Assembly (NCBI GenBank): GCA_003161835.1
Contig: PMNO01000598.1
Location: 251 to 5,720 of the forward strand
DNA length: 5,470 nucleotides
Reading direction: 5' to 3'
Origin: Myxococcales bacterium
GTDB lineage: Bacteria > Myxococcota_A > Polyangia > Fen-1088
This document shows, one piece after another, positions 1-5,470 of the stretch (positions are counted from its first letter, which is position 1; each line of letters begins with the position of its first letter). The notes beneath the pieces were generated by a model, which was given only the letters and a program-made list of their open reading frames with translations, searched no databases and had not been told where the DNA came from. A program made the position numbers and the translations under genes.

Positions 1-511
1 TTCCGGTGGGCTCGTCGGCCAGGACAACGCGGGGGTTGTTGATGAGTGCTCGGGCCACCGCCACCCGCTGAGCCTCGCCCAGGGACAATATGAAAGCGCT
101 GGCGTCCGCTCGCGCGGCCAAACCGAACCGTGACAAGAGAGCGTCCGCGCGTTCCAGCGATTCGGCGCGACGACCCGATACGCGCCAGGCCGGCAGTGCC
201 ACGTTCTCTCTCGCGGACAGCGCCGGGAGGAGGTTACTTTGCTGAAACACGAATCCCAATCGCTCGCGTCGCAAGCGAGCCCTCGCGGTCTGGGTGAGAC
301 CGGCGGAATCTTCGCCGCCGACCAGCAGTCGGCCTTCGTCCGGGCTATCGAGGGTGCCCAACATGTGGAGCAGCGTCGTCTTGCCGCAGCCGCTCGTCCC
401 CATCAGGCTCACGGATTCGCCCGCCGCCAGCGTGAGTGAGACGTGATCAACGATTGTCCGGTCGCCGTATCGCCGAACCAGGGCCTCCGCCTCCAGGGCC
501 CACGGCTCCAT
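1..511 (-). CDS. ABC transporter ATP-binding protein, MacB/LolD type (partial, C-terminus beyond the left edge)
   Basis: This is the nucleotide-binding subunit that drives the neighbouring FtsX-type permease by ATP hydrolysis on the cytoplasmic face of the inner membrane. The first 170 codons are visible. They show the Walker A motif GTSGCGKT (residues 38-45), a Q-loop FVFQ with Gln90, a signature region LSLGEAQRV (142-150), and Walker B leading into ADEPTG (165-170). The ADEPTG ending is typical of the MacB/LolD/FtsE group. The D-loop end, H-loop and C-terminus lie outside the window. The ATG at 511-509 shares its A with the permease TGA (513-511), and an AGGGG Shine-Dalgarno sits 9 bases upstream at 521-525, so the start is well supported and translation is probably coupled. 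One oddity is Leu144 in place of the first Gly of the usual LSGG(Q/E) signature. The substrate cannot be read from this subunit. The family call is firm; MacB versus LolD is not resolved. Confidence 0.95.
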   Translation of the reverse strand, partial: MEPWALEAEALVRRYGDRTIVDHVSLTLAAGESVSLMGTSGCGKTTLLHMLGTLDSPDEGRLLVGGEDSAGLTQTARARLRRERLGFVFQQSNLLPALSARENVALPAWRVSGRRAESLERADALLSRFGLAARADASAFILSLGEAQRVAVARALINNPRVVLADEPTG

Positions 512-1686
512 CACTCTATTCCCCTGAGGATCCGGGATGGATTGAGACGGGAGGCCCGCCACGCGGGATAGGTTCCGGCCGCCACGGCCGTGGCCAAGAC
601 GATCAACACCGTCAGCGACAGGTCGCCAGCCGTCAAGATGGGACGAATAGCAAACGCCTGCGAATCGAAGATGGGGTGCCTGACGAGATAGTGCACAAGG
701 GCGACGGCCCCTATGCCGCCCGTCACCGCACCGGCCATCCCCAGCATCAATGCCTGCAAGAGGAAGGTGGCGAACAGGTCAAGGCGCGAGAACCCCATCG
801 CCGTGAGAAGGCCGATTTGCCGCCGTCTGTGCAGCGTACTGACGTAGAGAAGCGCCAACACCGGAATCCCGACCGCCAGGATGCCCATCACCCACGACGC
901 GCGCGCCAGGGTATCGACGGCGCGCACGGAACTGCGCAAGTAGCTGCTGTCATCCATCCACGAGCGGACGATCAGACCGGGGACCGCAAGCGCGACCTCG
1001 GTCGCCACCGCGGGAGCGCGCTCGTGATCGGCGATGTGAATGAGAATCGCCGACGCGACGTGCTCGTCGCCGAGTTCACCCGCGAGGAAAGCGCGCGTCA
1101 CGAACGCGCCGTCTGAAGCCGCCAGCCCAACCAGCCCCCCAACCACCAGAGAATACGTACCGTATCCGTCGTCATCCAGCACGAGGCGAGGATAGCTCGA
1201 CAGCAGAATTCGCACTTCCACGCGATCCCCCAACCCGACTCCGAGTCGCTCCGCGAGAGACACTCCCAGCAAGACCGTGTCCTTCGCATCACCGAGCGGT
1301 GCTCCGGACACCAGGCGATAAGGATGGAACCTGGCGTGAGGCTCGACCCCAACGACGGTCACGCTGCTCGAGCGCCCGTTGGCCCGGGCCTGCGCCGCGG
1401 TGCCAATCAGCGGCGTGGCCTCCGCGATCAGCGGCGAGCGCGATAGGCGCGAGACTATCGCGTCGGCGTCATACAGGAGGCGGCCGTAGGCGGGACGCAC
1501 ACGCACGTCCCCAGAACCAGCATCCAGCGACTGCGCCAAGAGCTCGGCCCGATAGCCCTCAAGGTTTGCAGTGCCCGGCACCTGGAAGCCGATACCCACG
1601 GCTATGGCGACAACCATCAGACCGGTGGACAGCACACTCTCGCGCAGGCTCCGCCGGGCCAGGAACAGCGCGATGCGAACATTCAC
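511..1686 (-). CDS. ABC transporter permease, FtsX/MacB family
   Basis: This is an inner-membrane permease of the type that moves lipoproteins, lipids or small molecules from the membrane or periplasm by mechanotransmission rather than through a classical channel. From the GTG at 1686-1684 it is 391 residues, close to the usual LolC/E-type length. One N-terminal transmembrane helix (about 18-36) is followed by a large periplasmic MacB-core-like domain (about 40-255). Three C-terminal helices of the FtsX domain come next (about 263-283, 305-333, 353-372). The cytoplasmic loop RRRQIGLLTAMGFS (287-300) and the tail PAWRASRLNPSRILRG (374-389) are classic FtsX-family landmarks. The reading frame stays open to an ATG at 1842, but those 52 extra residues are Arg/Pro/Cys-rich and unlike a permease. 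The GTG is preferred because family-like sequence (IALFLARRSL) starts right there; no clear Shine-Dalgarno precedes it. It is the first gene of a pair with the ATPase. No periplasmic adaptor gene is visible, so the substrate stays unknown. Confidence 0.9.
   Translation of the reverse strand: MNVRIALFLARRSLRESVLSTGLMVVAIAVGIGFQVPGTANLEGYRAELLAQSLDAGSGDVRVRPAYGRLLYDADAIVSRLSRSPLIAEATPLIGTAAQARANGRSSSVTVVGVEPHARFHPYRLVSGAPLGDAKDTVLLGVSLAERLGVGLGDRVEVRILLSSYPRLVLDDDGYGTYSLVVGGLVGLAASDGAFVTRAFLAGELGDEHVASAILIHIADHERAPAVATEVALAVPGLIVRSWMDDSSYLRSSVRAVDTLARASWVMGILAVGIPVLALLYVSTLHRRRQIGLLTAMGFSRLDLFATFLLQALMLGMAGAVTGGIGAVALVHYLVRHPIFDSQAFAIRPILTAGDLSLTVLIVLATAVAAGTYPAWRASRLNPSRILRGIE
521..525 (-). 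promoter_or_regulatory. Ribosome binding site for the ABC ATPase
   Basis: On the minus strand AGGGG lies inside the last codons of the permease gene, 9 bases before the ATPase ATG. Together with the one-base stop/start overlap it fixes the ATPase start and points to translational coupling. Confidence 0.65.
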
Positions 1687-1692
1687 GTAAAC

Positions 1693-1718
1693 GGGTGGCT
1701 GCAAAGTGAGCACCACCC
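1693..1718. repeat. Short inverted repeat just upstream of the permease GTG
   Basis: GGGTGG at 1693-1698 pairs perfectly with CCACCC at 1713-1718, with a 14-base spacer; a CT/AG pair can extend the stem past a two-base bulge. In the permease transcript it would form 7 bases before the start codon, where a Shine-Dalgarno would normally be. It could modulate initiation or be an operator, but a 6-bp stem in GC-rich DNA can arise by chance. Confidence 0.3.
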
Positions 1719-1740
1719 GAGCGCTTCGCCTGACGCTGTG

Positions 1741-1761
1741 CCAGAGATCCGCATCCTCTGG
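1741..1761. repeat. Short inverted repeat in the divergent intergenic region
   Basis: CCAGAG at 1741-1746 pairs with CTCTGG at 1756-1761; two further A-T pairs extend the stem with one bulged C, leaving a loop of about four bases. No T-run follows on either strand, so it does not look like an intrinsic terminator. An operator is possible but unproven. Confidence 0.35.
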
Positions 1762-1996
1762 ACATGGGGCGCAGCTTTTGCGTGGTCTGCCTGATGAGCC
1801 CCGCGTGCGGTGAGCGCCAGGGACCATCAGCTCGCACCACATGTCACGTTACCCGGCGGAACCGCGCGTCCGGGGAATGACACACGCTTGTCCGCATTCA
1901 GGATCCCCGACGAGGCAGCGGAGCGGGCGACTTGCGGATCGATAGATGCAATGGCGATGCGGCAATGCCGTCCTTGACGGCACCCCGGATTTCACC

Positions 1997-2001
1997 AGGA
2001 G
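1997..2001 (+). promoter_or_regulatory. Ribosome binding site for the PRC-barrel gene
   Basis: AGGAG stands 11 bases before the ATG at 2013. It favours that start over the in-frame ATG at 1932 and over the internal GTG at 2082, neither of which has a good Shine-Dalgarno. Confidence 0.6.
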
Positions 2002-2012
2002 CACACACGACA

Positions 2013-2753
2013 ATGACTACGTCCAACAGGAACATGGATACACACCTCGAGCCCGCACCGTATCGCCAGCGGGCCGGCATTGTGAAACGCAGCCTTCTGA
2101 TTGCCACGTTGGCGCTTGGAGCAATCGGCCCCAGCGGCTCGGCACGCGCCCAGGTCGCAGGGTCCACCACGATAGGGCTGAGCGTGGTGGAGGCGAGGAG
2201 ACTCACTCTTGGATGGAGCGTCAAGAAGAGCATCCTGGGCATGCAGGTCTACAACGACACCGGCGACAAGATCGGCAAGGTGGAAGATCTCATTATCTCT
2301 CCGGACAGGACCCTCTCCTACTTGATCATCGGAGCGGGCGGCTTCGTAGGCATCGGCACGCACGACGTGGCAATTGCCGCCACCCAGGTCCAGGACCAGG
2401 CGGGCAGGCTTGTGATTCCGGGCGCAACCAAGGCGAACGTCAAGGCCATGCCGAGGTTCGACTACGCCGACGACACCGCGACACGAGAACGCTTTGTTGC
2501 CGAGGTCGAGCTAGACATCGCGAACGGCAAGGCAAAGATGCACGAGCTGCAGCAAAAGGCCGCCATGACCACCGCCGAGGTCAAGGTTCGACTCGATCAC
2601 CAGGCGGCGGGGCTGCAAAAGGACCTGACCAACGCCGAAGAAAGGTTGTCGGAGATGAACCGCGCCGCGGCGCACCGCTGGAAAGTCTTCGAGGGCGGCG
2701 TGAGCGCGGCACGAGCGCGCCTGCGAAAGTCCCTGGACGCGTTGACCGGTTAG
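2013..2753 (+). CDS. Exported PRC-barrel domain protein with a helical C-terminal tail
   Basis: From the ATG at 2013 the protein has 246 residues. A basic N-region (Arg18, Arg20, Lys25, Arg26), a hydrophobic stretch SLLIATLALGAI (27-38) and an A-R-A/Q site after residue 46 form a Sec-type signal peptide, so the mature protein is probably periplasmic. Residues about 70-150 form a PRC-barrel: ILGMQVYNDTGDKIGKVEDL (74-93) then ISPDRTLSYLIIGAGG (95-110) match the usual beta-barrel pattern of that fold, which is known from RimM and reaction-centre subunit H. Residues about 158-244 are a charged helix likely to form a coiled coil. They end in a W223...G-V...A...L pattern reminiscent of widespread small coiled-coil proteins of unknown role. 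The signal peptide is long for this start; a GTG at 2082 would give a compact 23-residue leader. The gene probably heads the plus-strand operon, with only 16 bases to the next gene. Function is unknown; an envelope stress or scaffold role is inference. Confidence 0.85.
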   Translation: MTTSNRNMDTHLEPAPYRQRAGIVKRSLLIATLALGAIGPSGSARAQVAGSTTIGLSVVEARRLTLGWSVKKSILGMQVYNDTGDKIGKVEDLIISPDRTLSYLIIGAGGFVGIGTHDVAIAATQVQDQAGRLVIPGATKANVKAMPRFDYADDTATRERFVAEVELDIANGKAKMHELQQKAAMTTAEVKVRLDHQAAGLQKDLTNAEERLSEMNRAAAHRWKVFEGGVSAARARLRKSLDALTG

Positions 2754-2758
2754 TTCAC

Positions 2759-2763
2759 GAGGG
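2759..2763 (+). promoter_or_regulatory. Ribosome binding site for the small coiled-coil gene
   Basis: GAGGG lies 6 bases before the ATG at 2770, in the short gap after the PRC-barrel stop. It fixes the start of the downstream gene. Confidence 0.65.
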
Positions 2764-2769
2764 AACGCC

Positions 2770-3204
2770 ATGACCACGAAAATTGACCAGTTCACGGAAT
2801 CGTTGCGCCACAGCTTGACCGCCATCGCGAGCCAACTCGACACTGCGAAGGCCGATCTCCTTGGGGCTCAGCATGCAGACAAGGTCGCAATACTGACGAA
2901 GCTCCAGGAAGCACGACACTTCGTTGAATCGAAGAAGCAGCAAACGAAAGCCGCCGGAACGAAGATGCAAGCTTGGATCACCGCCAAGGAGGAGGCCGGC
3001 GCGGCGATGATTGAAGCCTGGAAGCTCAAAGGCGAGCGGAAGCGGCTTGAGTCGCACGCCGGGCGAGCCGAGGAAAATGCCAGCGCCGCTGTTCTCTATG
3101 CGTCCGGCGCCGTCGCCGACGCGTTGGTCGCAACCTATGAGGCGCTGGAGGCCCGGCTGGCGGCCAACGAGGCCCTTCCGGTCCAGCATTCCACTGGAGA
3201 TTGA
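2770..3204 (+). CDS. Small all-helical coiled-coil protein of unknown function
   Basis: The protein has 144 residues, is rich in Ala, Glu, Lys and Gln, has no signal peptide or membrane segment, and contains no Cys. It should be almost entirely helical, with a long charged helix (about 5-95) and a second Ala/Glu helix (about 98-136) with the pattern RAEENASAAVLYASGAV (99-115). Two Trp residues, W69 and W84, are 15 apart within MQAWITAKEEAG...EAW. These patterns remind me of short coiled-coil proteins found beside stress genes in many bacteria, but I cannot name a characterised homologue. A clear Shine-Dalgarno supports the start, and the gene sits 16 bases after the PRC-barrel gene, whose C-terminal tail has similar character. 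It may bind that tail's relatives or self-assemble, but the partner is predicted to be exported and this protein is not, so direct contact is doubtful. That it is coding is well supported; its role is unknown. Confidence 0.8.
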   Translation: MTTKIDQFTESLRHSLTAIASQLDTAKADLLGAQHADKVAILTKLQEARHFVESKKQQTKAAGTKMQAWITAKEEAGAAMIEAWKLKGERKRLESHAGRAEENASAAVLYASGAVADALVATYEALEARLAANEALPVQHSTGD

Positions 3205-3227
3205 CCGGCCGGCCGCACTCCCGGACC

Positions 3228-3461
3228 ATGGACATCGAAGGCAAGAAGATGTGGCGCATGGCTGGGTCCACCGGCGCCATTGGGATTGAGATCGCCGCCG
3301 CAATCGCCATCGGGTACTTCGGCGGCCATTGGCTGGACCAGCATTTCGGGACCTCTCCTTGGCTGACCATCGGGGGATTCGTCGTCGGCCTAGGCGCCGC
3401 CGTGAAGGCCCTCGTCCGGGTCGTGCGTGAATATCGCAACACAATGGTCGGACCCAGATGA
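3228..3461 (+). CDS. AtpZ/AtpI-family two-helix membrane protein (orphan, not in an atp operon)
   Basis: From the ATG at 3228 this is a 77-residue inner-membrane protein with two helices (about 16-33 and 46-66). They are joined by the conserved short hairpin GGHWLDQHFGTSPW (32-45); the G...G..LD...GTSPW pattern is the hallmark of the AtpZ/AtpI family (putative F0F1-ATPase subunit). Family members usually sit at the head of ATP synthase operons. They have been linked to c-ring assembly (AtpI) and, in alkaliphilic Bacillus, to magnesium/calcium transport (AtpZ). Here no atp gene is visible. Instead it lies after the coiled-coil gene and its TGA overlaps the aldolase ATG (ATGA). The start is uncertain: a TTG at 3201 would overlap the previous stop, and an ATG at 3249 has an AAGG seven bases upstream and still keeps both helices. 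The family call is good; the function in this setting is open. Confidence 0.85.
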   Translation: MDIEGKKMWRMAGSTGAIGIEIAAAIAIGYFGGHWLDQHFGTSPWLTIGGFVVGLGAAVKALVRVVREYRNTMVGPR

Positions 3462-4480
3462 ACGTGCCCGAACTCGTCGGCACCGCGCGGACCCTCCTGG
3501 CTGGCGACAAGGGGCTGCTGGCCATGGATGAAAGTACAGGCACCTGCAACCGGCGTTTCGCGCCGCTCGGAATCCCCCAGACCGAGGAGGCTCGTCGCAC
3601 CTATCGGGAGTTGATTGTGACCACGCCAGGGCTGAGCGAGAGCATCAGCGGCGCGATACTCTACGATGAGACGATCCGCCAGCGGACGAAGGATGGCATT
3701 CCCTTCGCGACAGCTCTTCGAGATTCGGGAATCATTCCCGGGATCAAAGTCGACACCGGAGCCAAGAACATGGCCGGCCACCCCGGAGAAAAGATCACCG
3801 AGGGATTGGACGGTCTCCGCGAACGACTGGGTCAGTACACTCAACTCGGGGCACGCTTCACCAAGTGGCGGGCGGTGATCGCGATTGGTGATGGCATTCC
3901 CAGCCGGGGTTGCATCGAGGCCAACGCGCAGGCGCTGGCACGATATGCCGCCCTGTCGCAGGAGGCCGGACTGGTGCCGGTGGTCGAGGCGGAGGTGCTC
4001 ATGGACGGCGGGCACTCCCTGAAGCGCTGCTTCGAGGTCACGGAAGAAGTCCTGCGAACCGTTTTCAACCAGCTGTACGTGCAGCGCGTGACGCTGGAGG
4101 CCATGATCCTGAAGCCCAACATGGTGCTTCCAGGATTGGCCTCCCTCACGCAAGAACCGGTCGACCGGGTCACTGACGCGACCGTGAGATGTCTCATGCG
4201 CACCGTGCCCGCTGCGGTGCCTGGCATCGCGTTCCTGTCTGGTGGTCAGTCTGGTGAGCTGGCCTCGGCCCGACTGCAGGCGATGAGCGTGTATTCACAA
4301 TCGGCCCTTCCCTGGGATCTGACGTTCTCCTTTTCCCGCGCGCTCCAACAACCGGCGCTCGAGATCTGGCATGGCGACGAGAAGCACCGGCAAGCCGCGC
4401 AGGCGGCGCTTGTTCATCGAGCCCGCTGCAACCGAGCGGCGCGCCGGGGCGAGTACGATTCGAGGATGGAGCGTCAGTAG
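3458..4480 (+). CDS. Class I fructose-bisphosphate aldolase
   Basis: This cytosolic enzyme cleaves fructose 1,6-bisphosphate to dihydroxyacetone phosphate and glyceraldehyde 3-phosphate, or runs the reverse in gluconeogenesis and the Calvin cycle. It uses a lysine Schiff base and no metal. The 340 residues align by eye with the animal/plant-type class I enzyme. Asp24 in MDES, Lys97 in GIKVD, Lys136 in FTKWR, Glu177 in VEAE, the Schiff-base Lys219 in ILKPNMV, the phosphate loop SGGQS (261-265) and Arg294 in SFSRAL correspond to rabbit D33, K107, K146, E187, K229, the S271 loop and R303. The set is complete, so the enzyme should be active. Near the active site, VEAE replaces the common VEPE and LEAM replaces LEG-T/M. 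The C-terminus is short and lacks the terminal Tyr of the muscle enzyme. No clear Shine-Dalgarno is present; the ATGA overlap with the AtpZ-like gene suggests re-initiation by the same ribosomes. Confidence 0.97.
   Translation: MNVPELVGTARTLLAGDKGLLAMDESTGTCNRRFAPLGIPQTEEARRTYRELIVTTPGLSESISGAILYDETIRQRTKDGIPFATALRDSGIIPGIKVDTGAKNMAGHPGEKITEGLDGLRERLGQYTQLGARFTKWRAVIAIGDGIPSRGCIEANAQALARYAALSQEAGLVPVVEAEVLMDGGHSLKRCFEVTEEVLRTVFNQLYVQRVTLEAMILKPNMVLPGLASLTQEPVDRVTDATVRCLMRTVPAAVPGIAFLSGGQSGELASARLQAMSVYSQSALPWDLTFSFSRALQQPALEIWHGDEKHRQAAQAALVHRARCNRAARRGEYDSRMERQ
4468..4471 (+). promoter_or_regulatory. Ribosome binding site deciding the TTG start of the CDF gene
   Basis: GGAG lies 9 bases before the TTG at 4481, inside the last codons of the aldolase gene. 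With a second GAGG at 4462-4465 it supports TTG as the real start, directly after the aldolase TAG. Confidence 0.55.
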
Positions 4481-5395
4481 TTGGCGAAGGCGGCAAGCAG
4501 CCTTCGCACCGTCGTGTTCGCCCTGGCGGCGAACGTTTGCACCGCCGTCGCCAAGCTGGTTGGAGCCCTTGTCACCGGCTCGAGTTCCATGTTTGCCGAG
4601 GCATTCCACGCCTTCGCCGACAGCGGGAACGAAGTACTGCTGCTGATTGCCCAGCGTCGCAGCGGGCACCCACCTGATGAACAGCATCCGCTCGGTCACG
4701 GGCGCGCCGCCTATTTTTGGGCCCTCATCGCCTCCCTCGGTGTGTTCGCAATCGGCGCCCTGCTATCGGTGCATCAAGGGATCCGGGACTTCGTCTACCC
4801 CGAGAGCACGTCATCGTTCCGGGTCGCCTACGTCGTCCTGGTCGTCTCGTTCCTTCTCGACGGCGTCTCCCTGCTGCAGGCGCGTCGCCAGCTCATGAAC
4901 GAGGCGCGCTCCCTGAGGCGGACGTTCCTCGAACATCTCGAGATCAGTTCAGATCCGGTTGCACGGGCGGTCTTCGCTGAAGATGCGGCGGCCCTGGTGG
5001 GAAACTTGATTGCCTTCACAGGGGTTGCGCTTCACCAACTTACGGGTTCCTCCGTACCGGACGGCATTGCCGCGATCATGATCGGGGTTCTTTTGGGCTT
5101 TGTCGCCTTCAGATTGGCCGCGCGAAATGGAGACATCCTGATTGGCGGTCAGGCGTCCGCCGTCTTGCGTACCAGGATTGGACTGATGATCGCGGCACAG
5201 CCCGGGATTCTCGCGGTCACGGAACTACTGGTCACATTCATCGGGCCAAGACAGGCGTGGGTAGTGGCCCGCGTGGCAATTGACCAAGGGTTGAGCGGCG
5301 CTGGTGTCCAATCCCTGGTCCGTTCGGTGGAGAGCGTTCTCCGGCACGAATCGCCGTTCATTGCCCGCGTCGACCTCGTCCCCCATGGTCGATGA
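4481..5395 (+). CDS. Cation diffusion facilitator (CDF) family metal transporter, ZnT9-like branch
   Basis: This inner-membrane protein should export a divalent metal (Zn, Mn, Fe, Co or similar) in exchange for protons. It has 304 residues with six predicted helices: about 10-32, 38-58, 77-98, 114-133, 168-186 and 192-212. A cytoplasmic domain (about 215-304) follows. The motif SSSMFAEAFHAFADSGNE (34-51) is the CDF helix-2 signature; His43 and Asp47 form the HxxxD half of the transport site. Helix 5 supplies Glu167-Asp168 in FAEDAAALVG, as in ZnT9/SLC30A9-like members, rather than the usual HxxxD or DxxxD. The loop HPPDEQHPLGHGRAAYFWAL (63-82) is also typical of that branch. There is no His-rich loop, so the metal cannot be predicted. 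The gene starts with TTG one base after the aldolase stop and ends the cluster. The family call is firm; substrate and direction are from family knowledge. Confidence 0.93.
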   Translation: MAKAASSLRTVVFALAANVCTAVAKLVGALVTGSSSMFAEAFHAFADSGNEVLLLIAQRRSGHPPDEQHPLGHGRAAYFWALIASLGVFAIGALLSVHQGIRDFVYPESTSSFRVAYVVLVVSFLLDGVSLLQARRQLMNEARSLRRTFLEHLEISSDPVARAVFAEDAAALVGNLIAFTGVALHQLTGSSVPDGIAAIMIGVLLGFVAFRLAARNGDILIGGQASAVLRTRIGLMIAAQPGILAVTELLVTFIGPRQAWVVARVAIDQGLSGAGVQSLVRSVESVLRHESPFIARVDLVPHGR

Positions 5396-5470
5396 CTGTT
5401 ACGCCTTTCCCCCATCGTGCTTGAAACGTCACCAGAACGAAACCTGCCGACACCCAACCCCGGGGTCCCC
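5396..5470. other. Non-coding tail after the CDF gene
   Basis: Seventy-five bases follow the CDF stop. I see no supported gene and no stem followed by a T-run that would mark an intrinsic terminator. ACCCCGGGGT at 5457-5466 is a perfect 10-base palindrome but it is cut close to the window edge and is too short to interpret. Confidence 0.4.

Larger units (their letters stand above)
1687..2012. promoter_or_regulatory. Divergent intergenic region between the ABC cassette and the five-gene plus-strand cluster
   Basis: About 326 bases separate the GTG of the leftward permease and the ATG of the rightward PRC-barrel gene, so promoters for both directions should be here. I could not find a convincing sigma-70 -35/-10 pair. 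A TTGACG at 1974-1979 has no matching -10 at 17 bases. Two short inverted repeats (1693-1718 and 1741-1761) lie on the permease side. Short GCAATG repeats occur near 1949-1967. Open frames cross the region on both strands but their residues look non-coding. The regulatory role is inferred from gene orientation alone. Confidence 0.5.

Noticed and set aside
436..1116. 226-codon plus-strand open frame
   Set aside because: It lies antisense to the clear FtsX permease, and its translation is rich in Arg, Gly, His and Gln with no recognisable domain; it is a GC-driven shadow.
1687..1842. N-terminal extension of the permease frame up to an ATG at 1842
   Set aside because: The 52 extra residues are Arg/Pro/Cys-rich and unlike the family; permease-like sequence begins right at the GTG at 1686, giving a normal length.
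1946..2773. 275-codon plus-strand frame overlapping the PRC-barrel gene
   Set aside because: Its product is Arg/His/Gly-rich and featureless, while the overlapping frame gives a signal peptide and PRC-barrel.
3205..3214. CCGGCCGGCC self-complementary run between two genes
   Set aside because: It is too short, has no loop or T-run, and is expected by chance in such GC-rich DNA.
3201..3227. TTG at 3201 as the start of the AtpZ-like gene
   Set aside because: It overlaps the previous stop in an attractive way, but adds nine residues without family character and there is no good Shine-Dalgarno; ATG 3228 or 3249 is likelier, though not proven.
3026..4153. 375-codon minus-strand open frame, and another at 2755-3600
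   Set aside because: Both are antisense to the coiled-coil, AtpZ-like and aldolase genes, which have strong family matches and ribosome binding sites; the antisense products resemble no family.
5457..5466. ACCCCGGGGT palindrome as a terminator or binding site
   Set aside because: There is no loop, no T-run, and the window ends four bases later, so it cannot be judged.

Overview
The window is GC-rich and gene-dense, and comes from a Gram-negative-like bacterium. The signs are a MacB/LolCDE-type ABC export cassette, a Sec signal peptide on a PRC-barrel protein, and GTG/TTG starts. The sequence alone does not fix the phylum; a proteobacterium or another high-GC soil or sediment lineage is plausible, but I cannot place it further. 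I see no rRNA, tRNA, CRISPR array, IS element or transposase.

Layout. Positions 1-1686 are on the minus strand. They hold an FtsX/MacB-type ABC permease followed by its ATPase, whose start overlaps the permease stop by one base; the ATPase runs off the left edge. Positions 1687-2012 are a divergent intergenic region that must carry the control signals for both directions. Positions 2013-5395 are on the plus strand and hold five tightly packed genes: (1) an exported PRC-barrel protein with a helical C-terminal tail, (2) a small all-helical coiled-coil protein of unknown function, (3) a two-helix membrane protein of the AtpZ/AtpI family, (4) a class I (Schiff-base) fructose-bisphosphate aldolase, and (5) a cation diffusion facilitator (CDF) metal transporter resembling the ZnT9 branch. 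The last 75 bases hold no gene I can support.

How the genes may work together. The minus-strand pair is the core of a tripartite or lipoprotein-type exporter; any periplasmic partner must lie outside the window. The plus-strand genes look like one operon: gaps are 16 and 23 bases, then an ATGA overlap, then a TTG start directly after the previous TAG. The last three genes combine a membrane protein from a family linked to divalent-cation movement, a glycolytic or gluconeogenic enzyme that needs no metal, and a metal transporter. This suggests, as inference only, a module linking envelope or metal stress to central carbon flow. The two coiled-coil genes in front have the look of general stress proteins. 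The unusual gene combination is the main point of interest; each recognised protein family is known by itself.
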